Source: Dietzia sp032248695
GTDB taxonomy: Bacteria; Actinomycetota; Actinomycetes; Mycobacteriales; Mycobacteriaceae
DNA: 64,000 bases
Assembly: GCF_032248695.1 (NCBI RefSeq)
Contig: NZ_JAVHXC010000009.1
Coordinates: forward strand, 1 to 64,000
Direction: 5' to 3'
Notes under the pieces: model-generated
Databases searched by the model: none
Seen by the model: only the letters and a program-made list of their open reading frames with translations
Told to the model about the DNA's origin: nothing
In this document: piece by piece, positions 7,658 through 18,371 of the stretch
Layout: every line of letters starts with the position of its first letter
How positions within the stretch are numbered: the first letter of the stretch is position 1
Translations under genes and position numbers: made by a program

Positions 7658-8200
7658 ATGCAGGTTCCGCGAGAGGCGGTACGACCGGGCCCACCGCGCC
7701 GGCCCGGTGTGCGCAGGGCGCTCGTCGTCGTCGTGGTCGGTGCCGTGGGTGCCCTCCTCGCCGCCCTCACCGCCGGGTGCGGCGGACCGTTCCCCAGGGA
7801 CACCGACGGCAGCCTCGACCGGATCACCGGCGGTGTGCTGCGGGTGGGGGTGTCGGAGAACCCGCCGTGGACGCAGGTGTACGACGACGGGCGCGTCGCG
7901 GGTCGCGAGGTCGACCTCCTGTCCGGGTTCGCGGCCCGGCACGACGCCGACGTCGAGTGGACACCGGGCGCGGAGAGCGAGCTCGTGGGGGCGATGGTCC
8001 GGGGCGACCTCGACGTGCTCGTGGGCGGGCTGACGTCGGACTCGCCGTGGGAGTCCGAGGTCGCGCTGACCAGGCCCTACGCCGACGAGGTCACCCCCGA
8101 CGGCGACACCGAGCAGATGGTGATGGCCACCCCGCTCGGGGAGAACGCCCTACTCGTGGCGCTGGAGACGTACCTCGCCGGGACCGGGGAGGCGTCATGA
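7658..8200 (+). CDS. Truncated solute-binding (family 3) lipoprotein
   Basis: 180 residues. An Arg-rich N-terminus and hydrophobic stretch lead to the lipobox L-T-A-G-C with Cys41, so it should be a membrane-anchored lipoprotein. The mature part starts like an amino-acid-type binding protein (G-V-L-R-V-G-V-S-E-N-P-P-W) and continues to D-L-D-V-L-V-G-G-L-T. It then jumps from R-P-Y-A-D-E straight to a final helix, lacking most of the second lobe present in the usual 250-300 residue proteins. The frame is intact. The stop overlaps the start of the cation transporter (ATGA), which suggests a conserved pair and not debris. The ligand is unknown. Confidence 0.7.
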   Translation: MQVPREAVRPGPPRRPGVRRALVVVVVGAVGALLAALTAGCGGPFPRDTDGSLDRITGGVLRVGVSENPPWTQVYDDGRVAGREVDLLSGFAARHDADVEWTPGAESELVGAMVRGDLDVLVGGLTSDSPWESEVALTRPYADEVTPDGDTEQMVMATPLGENALLVALETYLAGTGEAS

Positions 8201-9171
8201 GCCCGGAGACCGCGCTGGGCGGCCGGGACCTGCCCGACGAGCAGCGGGCCGCCCTGCGCCGGGCGGTGCGCCTGGAGTGGATCACGATCGCCGTGCTCGC
8301 GGGGACGGTCGCCGCGGTGTACGCCGTGTCGGGGCAGTCGCAGGCGATGAAGGCGGCGTGGATCGAGGACTCACTGTCCTTCCTGCCGCCGATCGCCTTC
8401 CTGGTGGCACTACGGGTGTCGAGGATCCCGCCGAGCGCGCGCTTCCCGTACGGCCGCCACCGGGCGGTGGGCATCGGGCACCTCGTGGCGGGGGTGTCCC
8501 TGCTGGTCATGGGCGCGTTCCTCATCGTCGACTCGGGCACCGGTCTCGTCGCCGGCGAGCGGCCGCCGATGGGCGTGGTGGAGATCGGCGGGCGCGTCGT
8601 CTGGGTGGGCTGGTTGATGGTCGCGGTGATGGCGGCCTCGGTCGTCGGGCCGTTCATCCTCGGCCGCATGAAGGCCGCCCCGGCCGAGGCGCTGCACGAC
8701 AAGGTGCTCTACGCCGACGCTGACATGAACCGCGCCGACTGGAAGACCGGCCTGGCCACGATCGTCGGCGTGCTGGGGATCGGCATGGGCCTGTGGTGGG
8801 CGGACGCGGTCGCGGCGCTCGTGGTGAGCGTGTCGATCGTCCGGGACGGCTGGTCGAACGTGCGCGGCGCGATCGAGGGCCTGGCCGACGCCCGCCCCAC
8901 CCGCTACGACGGCACCGACCCCCACCCGCTGGTCCACCGGATCGACGACCTGCTCGCCGGCGTGGACTGGGCCGTCGACCGGGGCGCGCGCGTGCGTGAC
9001 GAGGGCCACGTCTTCCACGTGGAGGCGTTCCTCGTCCCCGCGGACGGGCAGGAGGTCACCGTGGCGCGGCTGGCGGAGGTCCGGCGGCAACTGTCGCAGC
9101 TGAGCTGGAAGATCGAGGACGTGGTGGTGACGGTGGTGCCGGAGGTACTCGACGCGCACCGGCCGTGCTGA
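8197..9171 (+). CDS. Cation diffusion facilitator family transporter
   Basis: 324 residues starting in the upstream stop. About six hydrophobic helices (first near residues 27-47, last two near 190-225) are followed by a cytosolic C-terminal domain. The F-P-Y-G-R-H-R loop after helix 2 is typical of the family, which exports Zn, Fe, Mn or related divalent ions in exchange for protons. The usual H/DxxxD metal pairs are poorly kept: helix 2 has W-I-E-D and helix 5 D-A-D-M-N-R-A-D, so the metal and even the activity are uncertain. The overlap with a truncated binding lipoprotein is unusual for this family. Confidence 0.8.
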   Translation: MSPETALGGRDLPDEQRAALRRAVRLEWITIAVLAGTVAAVYAVSGQSQAMKAAWIEDSLSFLPPIAFLVALRVSRIPPSARFPYGRHRAVGIGHLVAGVSLLVMGAFLIVDSGTGLVAGERPPMGVVEIGGRVVWVGWLMVAVMAASVVGPFILGRMKAAPAEALHDKVLYADADMNRADWKTGLATIVGVLGIGMGLWWADAVAALVVSVSIVRDGWSNVRGAIEGLADARPTRYDGTDPHPLVHRIDDLLAGVDWAVDRGARVRDEGHVFHVEAFLVPADGQEVTVARLAEVRRQLSQLSWKIEDVVVTVVPEVLDAHRPC

Positions 9172-9253
9172 GCGAGGAGGGCGCGGCGGGCGCGGCGGAC
9201 GCGGGCGCGGCGCACCGGCTGCGAGTCGGCCCGCGGGCTGGCACCCTCGGGGC

Positions 9254-9754
9254 ATGACCACTCTCGACGACATCCGCACCGCCATCGACGCCGCCACCGA
9301 GCCCGAGCAGCCCGCGCTGGAGCGGGCCCGCATGATCATCGTGGACAAGCTCGGCGAGCGCGACAGCCTGGGGCTCGACGAGCTGATCGAGTCGGTGTGC
9401 GAGGCGTACGAGGCCCACTCGGGCGAGCCGCTGCGACTGGCCGACGTGGATCCCGCCGCCCCCGACACCGACACGCCGGCCCTGCGGAACCTGCGCTACG
9501 CCCGCGCCGCGCGCACGGCGGTCATCGCGCTGCTCGAGGAGGGGACGATCGTGGCCGTGGAGCCGCTGCCGGGCGACGGGGAGATGGTCCGCGCCACCGG
9601 CGAGGGGGACCCGGCCGGCGGGGACGACGACGACGAGGTCACCGCCGCCAAGGAGACCACCGACGCGGCGGCCGCGAAGGCCGGCGTCGACGAGATCGTC
9701 GTGTCGACGGGCCCGCAGCCGGAGGGGCGGCGATTCGCACTCTCGGAGCGCTGA
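9254..9754 (+). CDS. Conserved hypothetical acidic protein
   Basis: 166 residues from the ATG at 9254. It starts with a helical segment (T-T-L-D-D-I-R-T-A-I-D-A-A) and a region I-I-V-D-K-L-G-E-R with a possible winged-helix-like layout up to about residue 110. It then has a very acidic, probably disordered linker (G-D-D-D-D-E) and ends R-R-F-A-L-S-E-R. No family recognised. It is convergent with the gene at 9820. Confidence 0.6.
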   Translation: MTTLDDIRTAIDAATEPEQPALERARMIIVDKLGERDSLGLDELIESVCEAYEAHSGEPLRLADVDPAAPDTDTPALRNLRYARAARTAVIALLEEGTIVAVEPLPGDGEMVRATGEGDPAGGDDDDEVTAAKETTDAAAAKAGVDEIVVSTGPQPEGRRFALSER

Positions 9755-9784
9755 GGCCGGGCCGGCGGGGCGCCGCCGGCCGTC

Positions 9785-9829
9785 GGCGCCGGTGAGAGGG
9801 TGCGGTCGAAAGGCGCCGGTCAGAGGGTG
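9785..9829. repeat. Two 18-bp direct repeats at the 3' end of the 9820 gene
   Basis: GGCGCCGGTGAGAGGGTG at 9785-9802 recurs with one change at 9812-9829. The second copy contains the stop and last codons of the minus-strand gene that ends at 9820, so the end of that gene has been duplicated downstream of itself with a 27-bp period. Confidence 0.6.
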
Positions 9830-10341
9830 ACGGTCTCGTCCGGGTGGTCGGTGTCCTTGAGCGGCTTCTGCGCCCCGCCGGACAGGGTCGTCTCCCCGAG
9901 GCGGGCCTCCCGGTAGCGCTCGGCCTGCGCCTGGGTGATGGGCTCGCGGGAGCCGTCCTTGGCGTAGCAGACCGGCAGCCAGGCGCCCTCGTCGTCCAGG
10001 CGGGCGACGATCCGCTGACGCAGGCGGAACGGCTGGATGGAGTCGGACCAGGCGACCAGCAGGTCGAGGTTCCCGCCGCGGGCGTCGGGCGTGGAGTCGG
10101 TGCTGCAGAAATGCTGGACACTGCGCCACACGGCGAACTGCGCGCCGGACACGGCGTGCGGGTCGACGGTCGCGGCCCTTGGCGACCGGGCGGTCTTGGC
10201 ACGGGTGGTCCTGGCGGGCGGCGGGGGCGGGGGCGGCGAGGTGTTCTCGCCGGCCTCGACCCGGCGCCGGGCCTCCTCCATCCGCTGCAGTCGTCGTTCC
10301 GCCGCCGTGCTCTTCTCGCCTGAGTCCCAGAACCCCGTCAT
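9820..10341 (-). CDS. Hypothetical protein with Pro-rich linker
   Basis: 173 residues from an ATG. It has a charged helical N-terminus (A-A-E-R-R-L-Q-R-M-E-E-A-R-R), a stretch of seven prolines and a basic linker. A compact domain of about 100 residues follows (F-A-V-W-R-S-V-Q-H-F, then N-L-D-L-L-V-A-W-S-D-S-I and G-A-W-L-P-V-C-Y). No signal peptide or membrane segment. The family is not recognised. Confidence 0.6.
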   Translation of the reverse strand: MTGFWDSGEKSTAAERRLQRMEEARRRVEAGENTSPPPPPPPARTTRAKTARSPRAATVDPHAVSGAQFAVWRSVQHFCSTDSTPDARGGNLDLLVAWSDSIQPFRLRQRIVARLDDEGAWLPVCYAKDGSREPITQAQAERYREARLGETTLSGGAQKPLKDTDHPDETVTL

Positions 10342-10450
10342 GGCAGTCGACTTTACGCGGCCCGGGGTCCGCCGCCCGAGCCCGAACGCCCCCGTGGGGT
10401 GGACCTCACACGCGTCAGTTCGAAGTGCCGGGGCCTCACATGGCGGGGTC

Positions 10451-11386
10451 TCACATATCCAGTCCGAGGTCGAGGACCGCGACCGAATGGGTCAGGCCCC
10501 CCACCGCCAGGTAGTCGACGCCGCAGCGCGCGTAGTCGGCCGCCACGTCGAGGGTCAGCCCGCCACTGGATTCCAGCCGGGTGGCGGGTGAGACCTTGTC
10601 GCGGCGCTGCACCGCGATCTGCGTCTGCCACACCGGGAAGTTGTCGAGCAGGACCAGGTCCACGCCCGCGGCCAGCATCTCGTCGAGCTGCTCCAGGGAG
10701 TCCACCTCGACCTCGCACGGCAGGTCCGGGAAACGCTCGCGGACGGCCGCCAGCGCCGGGAGGACCCCGCCGGCCGCGACGACGTGGTTGTCCTTCACGA
10801 GGACCGCGTCGCCCAGGCCCAGACGGTGGTTGACCCCGCCACCGCAGCGGACCGCGTACTTCTGCAGCAGTCGCATGCCGGGCATCGTCTTGCGGGTGTC
10901 CCGCACGGCGCACCGGGTGCCGGCGAGCTCGTCGGCCCACGCCCGCGTGGCCGTGGCGACCCCGGACAGGTGGCACACGAGGTTGAGCAGTGTGCGCTCG
11001 GCCGTGAGCAGCCCGCGGGTCGGCGCGCTGATCTCGGCGACGACGTCCCCGGCCGCGACCCGGTCGCCGTCGCGGGCGTGCAGGGTCACGGAGAACGCCT
11101 CGCCCGGGTGGTCCCGGCCCAGCACCTCGGCCAGCACCATCTCCACCAGCGGCAGCCCGGCCACGACGCCGTCGGACCGCGTCGCCAGCCGCGCGGTGGC
11201 CCGGGCGTCCGCCGGCACGGTGGCCAGCGAGGTGGCGTCCGGGCCGTATCGCAGGTCCTCCTCGAGGGCGCGCCGGAGCGCAAGGGCCGCATCCGCGCGG
11301 GTGTCGGGGTCGAGGAACTCGTCGTCGTACCCGGTCCCCGACCCGGCGCCCGACCCGGCGCCGCGCGCGGCCCGGTCCCCGCTCAC
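10451..11386 (-). CDS. nadC: Nicotinate-nucleotide pyrophosphorylase (quinolinate phosphoribosyltransferase)
   Basis: 311 residues from a GTG that overlaps the nadA stop (GTGA). It converts quinolinate and PRPP to nicotinate mononucleotide, the entry to NAD. Signature segments are T-R-K-T-M-P-G-M-R, the G-G-G-V-N-H-R-L-G-L substrate site, V-K-D-N-H and E-V-E-V-D-S. The N-terminus (about 25 residues, Gly/Ala-rich) is longer than usual. It forms an operon with nadA, transcribed away from the NrtR-like regulator. The 3' end is followed by two imperfect copies of its own last 10 or so bases. Confidence 0.95.
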   Translation of the reverse strand: MSGDRAARGAGSGAGSGTGYDDEFLDPDTRADAALALRRALEEDLRYGPDATSLATVPADARATARLATRSDGVVAGLPLVEMVLAEVLGRDHPGEAFSVTLHARDGDRVAAGDVVAEISAPTRGLLTAERTLLNLVCHLSGVATATRAWADELAGTRCAVRDTRKTMPGMRLLQKYAVRCGGGVNHRLGLGDAVLVKDNHVVAAGGVLPALAAVRERFPDLPCEVEVDSLEQLDEMLAAGVDLVLLDNFPVWQTQIAVQRRDKVSPATRLESSGGLTLDVAADYARCGVDYLAVGGLTHSVAVLDLGLDM

Positions 11387-12468
11387 TCCCCCGACCCCGG
11401 GTTCCCGATGGCGATCATCCGCTCGACCGACCCGCGCGCGGCGTCGGCGGTCGCGGGGTCCACGTGGACCTCGTCGGCACCCTCGACGAGGGCGCGCAGC
11501 AGCGCGGCGGGGGTGATCATCTTCATGTAGGGGCAGCTGGCCTGGTCGTTGACCGGCAGGAAGTCGATCTCCGGCGCGGCCTTGCGCAGCTGGTGGATCA
11601 TGCCCACCTCGGTGGCCACCAGCACCTCACGGGCGCCCGACGCGCGGGCGGCGTCGACCATGCCGCCGGTGGACAGGATCTTCACCTGATCCGCGGGCAC
11701 CGCACCCTCGGTCGCCAGGTGCAGCGCGCTCGTCGCGCAGCCGCACTCCGGGTGGACGAAGAGCTCGGCCCCCGGGTGGGCCTGCGACTTGGCGGTGAGC
11801 TGGTCGCCGTTGATCGCCGCGTGGACGTGGCACTCGCCCGCCCACACCAGGACGTTCTCGCGACCGGTCTTGCGGCGCACGTGCGCGCCGAGGAACTGGT
11901 CGGGAAGGAAGAGCACCTCGCGGTCCGGGTCGATCGAGGCCACCACGTCCACGGCGTTGGAACTCGTACAGCAGATGTCGGTGAGGGCCTTCACCGCGGC
12001 GGTGGTGTTGACGTACGAGACCACCACGGCGTCGGGATGCTCGGATCGCCACTCGGCGAGCTGCTCGGCCGTGATGGAGTCGGCCAGCGAGCAGCCCGCG
12101 GCCTCGTCGGGGATGAGGACGGTCTTCTCGGGCGAGAGGATCTTGGCGGTCTCGGCCATGAAGTGCACGCCGCAGAAGACGATGGTGGACTGCTCAGCCG
12201 CCGCGGCGACCCGCGACAGGGCCAGCGAGTCGCCCACGTGGTGCGCGATGTCCTGGATCGCGGGGATCTCGTAGTTGTGCGCGAGGATCACCGCGTCGCG
12301 CTCGGCGGCGAGGCGGCGGATCTCCGAGGCCCACTCCGCGTCGGGCTCGACGCCCGTGTAGACGGTCCCGTCGTGGCGGATCCGGTCGGCCAGCGGCGAG
12401 TGCAGCCGCCCGACCGGGGTGCCCGGCCGCGGCGCGACCGTGGTGGTGTGTCCTGTGGCAGTGCTCAA
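11383..12468 (-). CDS. nadA: Quinolinate synthase
   Basis: 361 residues. It condenses iminoaspartate with dihydroxyacetone phosphate to quinolinate using a [4Fe-4S] cluster. Candidate cluster cysteines lie in F-C-G-V-H-F-M-A-E, in H-P-E-C-G-C-A and in A-S-C-P-Y-M-K-M. The start is taken as TTG at 12468 because GGAGGGGG lies just upstream; a GTG or ATG with a comparable site was not found. nadB (L-aspartate oxidase), usually between nadA and nadC, is missing here. Expression is probably controlled from the palindrome at 12524-12546. Confidence 0.95.
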   Translation of the reverse strand: MSTATGHTTTVAPRPGTPVGRLHSPLADRIRHDGTVYTGVEPDAEWASEIRRLAAERDAVILAHNYEIPAIQDIAHHVGDSLALSRVAAAAEQSTIVFCGVHFMAETAKILSPEKTVLIPDEAAGCSLADSITAEQLAEWRSEHPDAVVVSYVNTTAAVKALTDICCTSSNAVDVVASIDPDREVLFLPDQFLGAHVRRKTGRENVLVWAGECHVHAAINGDQLTAKSQAHPGAELFVHPECGCATSALHLATEGAVPADQVKILSTGGMVDAARASGAREVLVATEVGMIHQLRKAAPEIDFLPVNDQASCPYMKMITPAALLRALVEGADEVHVDPATADAARGSVERMIAIGNPGSGE

Positions 12469-12523
12469 CGCTGCCCCCTCCCGGGTGAAGTCTCACGGCG
12501 CCCTCCGGCAACCGCCCGGGGGC

Positions 12524-12546
12524 GTTTTCGACTTATAATCGAAAAC
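12524..12546. promoter_or_regulatory. Inverted-repeat operator overlapping a shared -10 element (nadA / nrtR)
   Basis: GTTTTCGA at 12524-12531 and its exact complement TCGAAAAC at 12539-12546 flank a 7-base spacer. The spacer plus next base contains a perfect TATAAT (12534-12539) on the plus strand and TATAAG on the minus strand. The regulator ATG begins at 12547, seven bases after the -10, which is the expected transcription start. A repressor bound here would cover both divergent promoters. The architecture fits NrtR-family control of NAD synthesis genes. Confidence 0.8.
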
Positions 12547-13254
12547 ATGAGGGAGTGTAACACCGGTCACGAGGTGCTCGTCGTGGTGAGCCAGGTGCGG
12601 CCGGTCGGCGAGGTGGCCCCGCCCGCCCTCCACGTGCTGCTCTGGCAACACTCCCTGGGGCCCGCCGCCGGCCGGTGGGCGCTCCCGGGCGGCGGGGTCC
12701 GCGACGACGAGGACCTGCGCGCCTCCGCCACCCGGCAGCTCGCCGAGAAGGTCGACGTCCGCTCACTGAGCCACCTCGAACCGGTCGCCGAGTTCTCCGA
12801 CCCCGCCCGCGTGCCCGGCCGGCGGGTGTTCGCCTCCGGCTTCCTCGGCGTGCTGCCCTGCGACGCCGCCCCGGCCCTGCCCGATGACACCGCGTGGTTC
12901 CCCGTCGACCGGCTGCCCGACACGGTCTACGACCACGCGGGCATCGTCGCCCTGGCCCGCGACCGCCTGGCGGCCAAGCTGTCCTACTCCAATCTCGGGT
13001 TCGCCCTGGCGCCCGAGGAGTTCACCCTGTCGTTCCTCTCCCAGCTCTACGCCGCCGCGCTCGGCCACCCGGTGGACCCGACCAACCTCCAACGCGTCCT
13101 CACCCGCCGGGGCGAGCTCGTGGCGTGCGGACGCAACGCTCCCCCGGGCCCGACCGGGGGCCGGCCGGCCGCGCTGTACCGCTTCGCCGAGCGACGCCTG
13201 CGCATCACCGACCAGTTCGCCACCCTGCGGCCACCGACCGGCAGCGGGTGGTGA
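12547..13254 (+). CDS. nrtR: NrtR/NdnR-type Nudix-related transcriptional regulator of NAD synthesis
   Basis: 235 residues. The N-terminal half is Nudix-like (W-A-L-P-G-G-G-V-R-D-D-E-D-L). The catalytic Nudix box is degenerate, reading R-Q-L-A-E-K-V-D-V where REUXEEXGU is expected, which suggests ligand sensing and not hydrolysis. The C-terminal half (from about residue 150) has the winged-helix pattern F-T-L-S-F-L-S-Q-L-Y and L-Q-R-V-L-T-R-R-G-E-L-V of NrtR proteins. The ATG at 12547 directly follows the operator and consensus -10, with no room for a ribosome-binding site, so the mRNA is probably leaderless. It is divergent from nadA-nadC, its likely target. It ends 6 bp before the convergent gene at 13261. 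Confidence 0.88.
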   Translation: MRECNTGHEVLVVVSQVRPVGEVAPPALHVLLWQHSLGPAAGRWALPGGGVRDDEDLRASATRQLAEKVDVRSLSHLEPVAEFSDPARVPGRRVFASGFLGVLPCDAAPALPDDTAWFPVDRLPDTVYDHAGIVALARDRLAAKLSYSNLGFALAPEEFTLSFLSQLYAAALGHPVDPTNLQRVLTRRGELVACGRNAPPGPTGGRPAALYRFAERRLRITDQFATLRPPTGSGW

Positions 13255-13260
13255 GAACGG

Positions 13261-13866
13261 TCAGGCCGGGTCCGGCCCGTCCGCGCACAGGTCGGGCGAC
13301 GGGGCGAGATGGGCCAGCGCGGCCGTGGTGAACGCCGCGATCATCGCCCCCAGGACCAGCCAGCCCAGCCCCGGCGGGAACCACTCCCACGCCGGACCCG
13401 AGAGGCCGTAGACCATCCGGTCGTAGAAGAGCTCACCCGCCGCCGGTGCCTGACGCACCACCTGCCCGTACGCCGCGTCCCGCGGCGGCGCGGCCAGCAC
13501 CCCGGCCAGCGGGGTCGCCGCCATCGCCGCGAGGGCCGCCGCCAGCCCGGGCACCAGGGTGAGCGCCGGCACGCCGCCGGGGCGCCTCAGGTCCGGGTGC
13601 CGGTGCCACATCACGAGCACCGCGCACACCGTCGCGGCACCGGTGAGGACGACCAGCGTGAGCAACTGGCTACCGCCGTCCGCCCCCGAGTCGTCCAACC
13701 GCAGGCCCCGGCCCCCGCCCACGGACAACAACTCGGCGCGCGGCGCCCCGACCACCCACAGCACGAGGGCCACCAGATAGGGAGCCGGTACGGCGAGCGC
13801 CGTGACCGCCGCACGCGGGAGCGCGTCATGTGAACGCGCGACAGGTGGCGACGACGGGCCGGTCAT
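13261..13866 (-). CDS. Multi-pass membrane protein of unknown function
   Basis: 201 residues from the ATG at 13866. Four hydrophobic segments are seen: L-P-R-A-A-V-T-A-L-A-V-P-A-P-Y-L-V-A-L-V, a central one around L-L-T-L-V-V-L-T-G-A-A, one around L-A-A-A-L-A-A-M-A-A-T, and a final G-W-L-V-L-G-A-M-I-A-A-F. A loop contains E-L-F-Y-D-R-M-V-Y-G-L-S-G-P. No family recognised. It is divergent from the acyltransferase gene; a GTG four codons upstream is an alternative start. Confidence 0.65.
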   Translation of the reverse strand: MTGPSSPPVARSHDALPRAAVTALAVPAPYLVALVLWVVGAPRAELLSVGGGRGLRLDDSGADGGSQLLTLVVLTGAATVCAVLVMWHRHPDLRRPGGVPALTLVPGLAAALAAMAATPLAGVLAAPPRDAAYGQVVRQAPAAGELFYDRMVYGLSGPAWEWFPPGLGWLVLGAMIAAFTTAALAHLAPSPDLCADGPDPA

Positions 13867-14007
13867 GCGGCCCGACACTACCAACGACGGTGACGCCGAC
13901 CCGTTGTGGTGTAATCGGACCCGGCTCCGCCTCGTCAGGCGTGGTGCCCGGGCACCGGGCCGGGCCGTTCGCGACCGACCGGACGAGACGTCAGGAAGTA
14001 CCCGCCA

Positions 14008-16167
14008 GTGGCCACCATCCCTTCTCCCGCGCCCGCCCCCCGGCGCCGCGGGAAGATGGCCTACCGGCACGACATCGACGGGCTGCGCGGCCTCGCGATC
14101 GCCCTCGTGGTGGTGTTCCACATCTGGATGGGCCGCGTCTCCGGCGGCGTCGACGTGTTCCTCACCCTGTCCGGGTTCTTCTTCCTCGGCTCGCTGCTGC
14201 GCGGGGCCGGCGACCGGACCACGTCCCTCGACCCGCTGCCGCACCTCACGCGGCTGGTCCGCCGGCTCTACCCGGCACTCGTGGTGACGATCGCCGCCAC
14301 GGTGGCCGGCACCGTGCTCATCAAACCGCCCACCCAGTGGTCGGCGATCTTCGAGCAGACCATCGCCTCGCTGCTGTACTACCAGAACTGGGAACTGGCG
14401 ATCACCGCGTCGGACTACGCGGCCGCCGACGCGACCATCTCGCCGCTCCAGCACCTGTGGTCGATGTCCGTGCAGGGCCAGTTCTACCTCGTGGCGCTCG
14501 CGGTGATCCTCGGCGTCAGCGCCCTGTGGCGCCTGGTCGTGCGCCGCGGCACCCCCAAGTGGTTCCTCGTGGCGGTCGTGGCCGCCGGCACCGCCGCCTC
14601 CGCCTGGTGGGCCGTCCTCGGCCGCGAGGCCAACCAGGCGTGGAACTACTACGACACCGGCGCCCGCATGTGGGAGCTGCTCGTCGGCGGGCTCGTCGCG
14701 ATCGTCCTGGCCGGCGTCGTCCTGCCCTGGCCCCTGCGCCTGCTCACCACCGCCGCGGGTCTGTTCCTGGTCGTGAGCACCGGCTTCTTCTTCGACGGCG
14801 CCGCCCACTTCCCCGGTCCCCTGGCCTGGTACCCCATCGGCGGCGCCCTGCTCATCGTGCTCGGCGGCAACCTGCCGGCCGGCCAGCGTGCCACCCCGTG
14901 GAAGGACCCCGTCACCTGGCTGCTGTCCGGCCGGCTCTTCCGGCGGCTCGGCGACATCTCCTACTCGCTGTACCTGTGGCACTGGCCCCTGCTCATCCTG
15001 TGGCTCTCCCACGACCGGGACGCCGAGATCACGCTCGTGTCCGGCCTGACGATCATCGCCGTGTCGATCGTGCTGGCGCTGATCACCGAGAAGTACGTCG
15101 AACGGCCCGTGCGGATGGCCAGCCGCGCCCGCGGGGGCGCCACCCCGGCCGCCGCCCGACGTGACCGGTTGCGGGGCCGCCCCGCCCGTTCGGCCCGTGA
15201 GCAGAGGCTCTTCGTCCGCGCCGGTGTCCTCGTCGTCGTCGCCGCCGTCGCCAGCGTCGCCACCGTCGGCTGGTGGGGCGCCACCTCCGGTTCCCGCTCC
15301 GCCGTGCCCTACGTCGACTCCCTCACCGACCCCGACCACCCCGGCGCGCGGGCGTTCTTCGAGGGCGTCCCCGCACCCGACGACGTCCGCTACGTCCCCT
15401 CACTGCTCCAGGTCGGCAACGACCTGCCCGCCAGCACCATGGACGGCTGCATCTCCGACTTCGAGTCCACCGAGGTCAGGCTCTGCGTCTACGGGGACAT
15501 CACCTCGCCCCGCACCATCGCCCTGACCGGCGGCTCCCACGCCGAGCACTGGATCAGTGGACTCGACGAGGTCGGCCGGCACTACGGGTTCCGCGTCGTC
15601 ACCGTCCTCAAGATGGGCTGCCCCCTGACCCTGGACGCCTCGGTCTCCGACGGTGACGAACCGCTGTACGAGAGCTGCGCGCAGTGGACCCCCGAGGCCC
15701 TCGCCGCGCTCGTCGGCCTCGGCCCCGACTTCGTCTTCACCACCGCCACCCGCCCGGTCGGCGTCGTGGGACCCGACGTCACCCCCCGCCAGTACGTCGA
15801 CCTGTGGCGCGCACTCGGCGAGCAGGGCATCGGGGTCATCGCCATCCGCGACACCCCGTGGCTCAACCGCGGCCGCGGCCCCATCCGCGCCGGCGACTGC
15901 CTCGGGGACGGCGGCACCCCCGCCGAGTGCGGCATGCCGCGCGAACGGTCCATCTCCCCGATCAACCCCGCCTCGCTGGCCGGGGCCGGCCTCGACAACG
16001 TGCGCCTGCTCGACCTCACCGACGGACTGTGCGACCCCGAGGTCTGCCCCGCCGTGGTGGGCAACGTGATCGTCTACCACGACTCCCACCACCTGTCCGG
16101 CTCCTGGGTGCGCTCCGCGTCCGGCGAGCTGGCCCGCCAGATGGGACCCGCCACCGGCTGGTGGTGA
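14008..16167 (+). CDS. OafB-like membrane acyltransferase fused to an SGNH domain
   Basis: 719 residues from GTG 14008, with AGGAAG upstream (an ATG at 14056 is the alternative). Residues about 16-370 form the ten-helix acyltransferase-3 domain, opening R-H-D-I-D-G-L-R-G with the conserved His later in V-V-F-H. A linker and an extra membrane helix near residue 410 follow. The C-terminal extracytoplasmic SGNH-type domain has T-G-G-S-H-A-E-H-W in place of the usual GDSHA block and a catalytic-type Y-H-D-S-H-H-L-S near the end. Such proteins O-acylate envelope sugars. The target here is unknown; the glgX-treY genes that follow need not be related. Confidence 0.85.
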   Translation: MATIPSPAPAPRRRGKMAYRHDIDGLRGLAIALVVVFHIWMGRVSGGVDVFLTLSGFFFLGSLLRGAGDRTTSLDPLPHLTRLVRRLYPALVVTIAATVAGTVLIKPPTQWSAIFEQTIASLLYYQNWELAITASDYAAADATISPLQHLWSMSVQGQFYLVALAVILGVSALWRLVVRRGTPKWFLVAVVAAGTAASAWWAVLGREANQAWNYYDTGARMWELLVGGLVAIVLAGVVLPWPLRLLTTAAGLFLVVSTGFFFDGAAHFPGPLAWYPIGGALLIVLGGNLPAGQRATPWKDPVTWLLSGRLFRRLGDISYSLYLWHWPLLILWLSHDRDAEITLVSGLTIIAVSIVLALITEKYVERPVRMASRARGGATPAAARRDRLRGRPARSAREQRLFVRAGVLVVVAAVASVATVGWWGATSGSRSAVPYVDSLTDPDHPGARAFFEGVPAPDDVRYVPSLLQVGNDLPASTMDGCISDFESTEVRLCVYGDITSPRTIALTGGSHAEHWISGLDEVGRHYGFRVVTVLKMGCPLTLDASVSDGDEPLYESCAQWTPEALAALVGLGPDFVFTTATRPVGVVGPDVTPRQYVDLWRALGEQGIGVIAIRDTPWLNRGRGPIRAGDCLGDGGTPAECGMPRERSISPINPASLAGAGLDNVRLLDLTDGLCDPEVCPAVVGNVIVYHDSHHLSGSWVRSASGELARQMGPATGWW

Positions 16168-16216
16168 CCGAGCCCTCCCTCGACGTCGACCGCGCCGGGC
16201 CCGAAAGGCACTACCC

Positions 16217-18370
<2,154 letters not shown>

Positions 18371-18371
18371 C

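Noticed and set aside
13867..15339. Extension of the 13261 membrane gene on the minus strand to 692 residues
   Set aside because: The extra part is the antisense of the acyltransferase gene, His/Gly/Glu-rich, with no coding character.
16168..16216. Acyltransferase as part of the glycogen/trehalose pathway
   Set aside because: Adjacent and same strand, but separated by about 50 bp with its own ribosome-binding site for glgX, and no functional link is visible.
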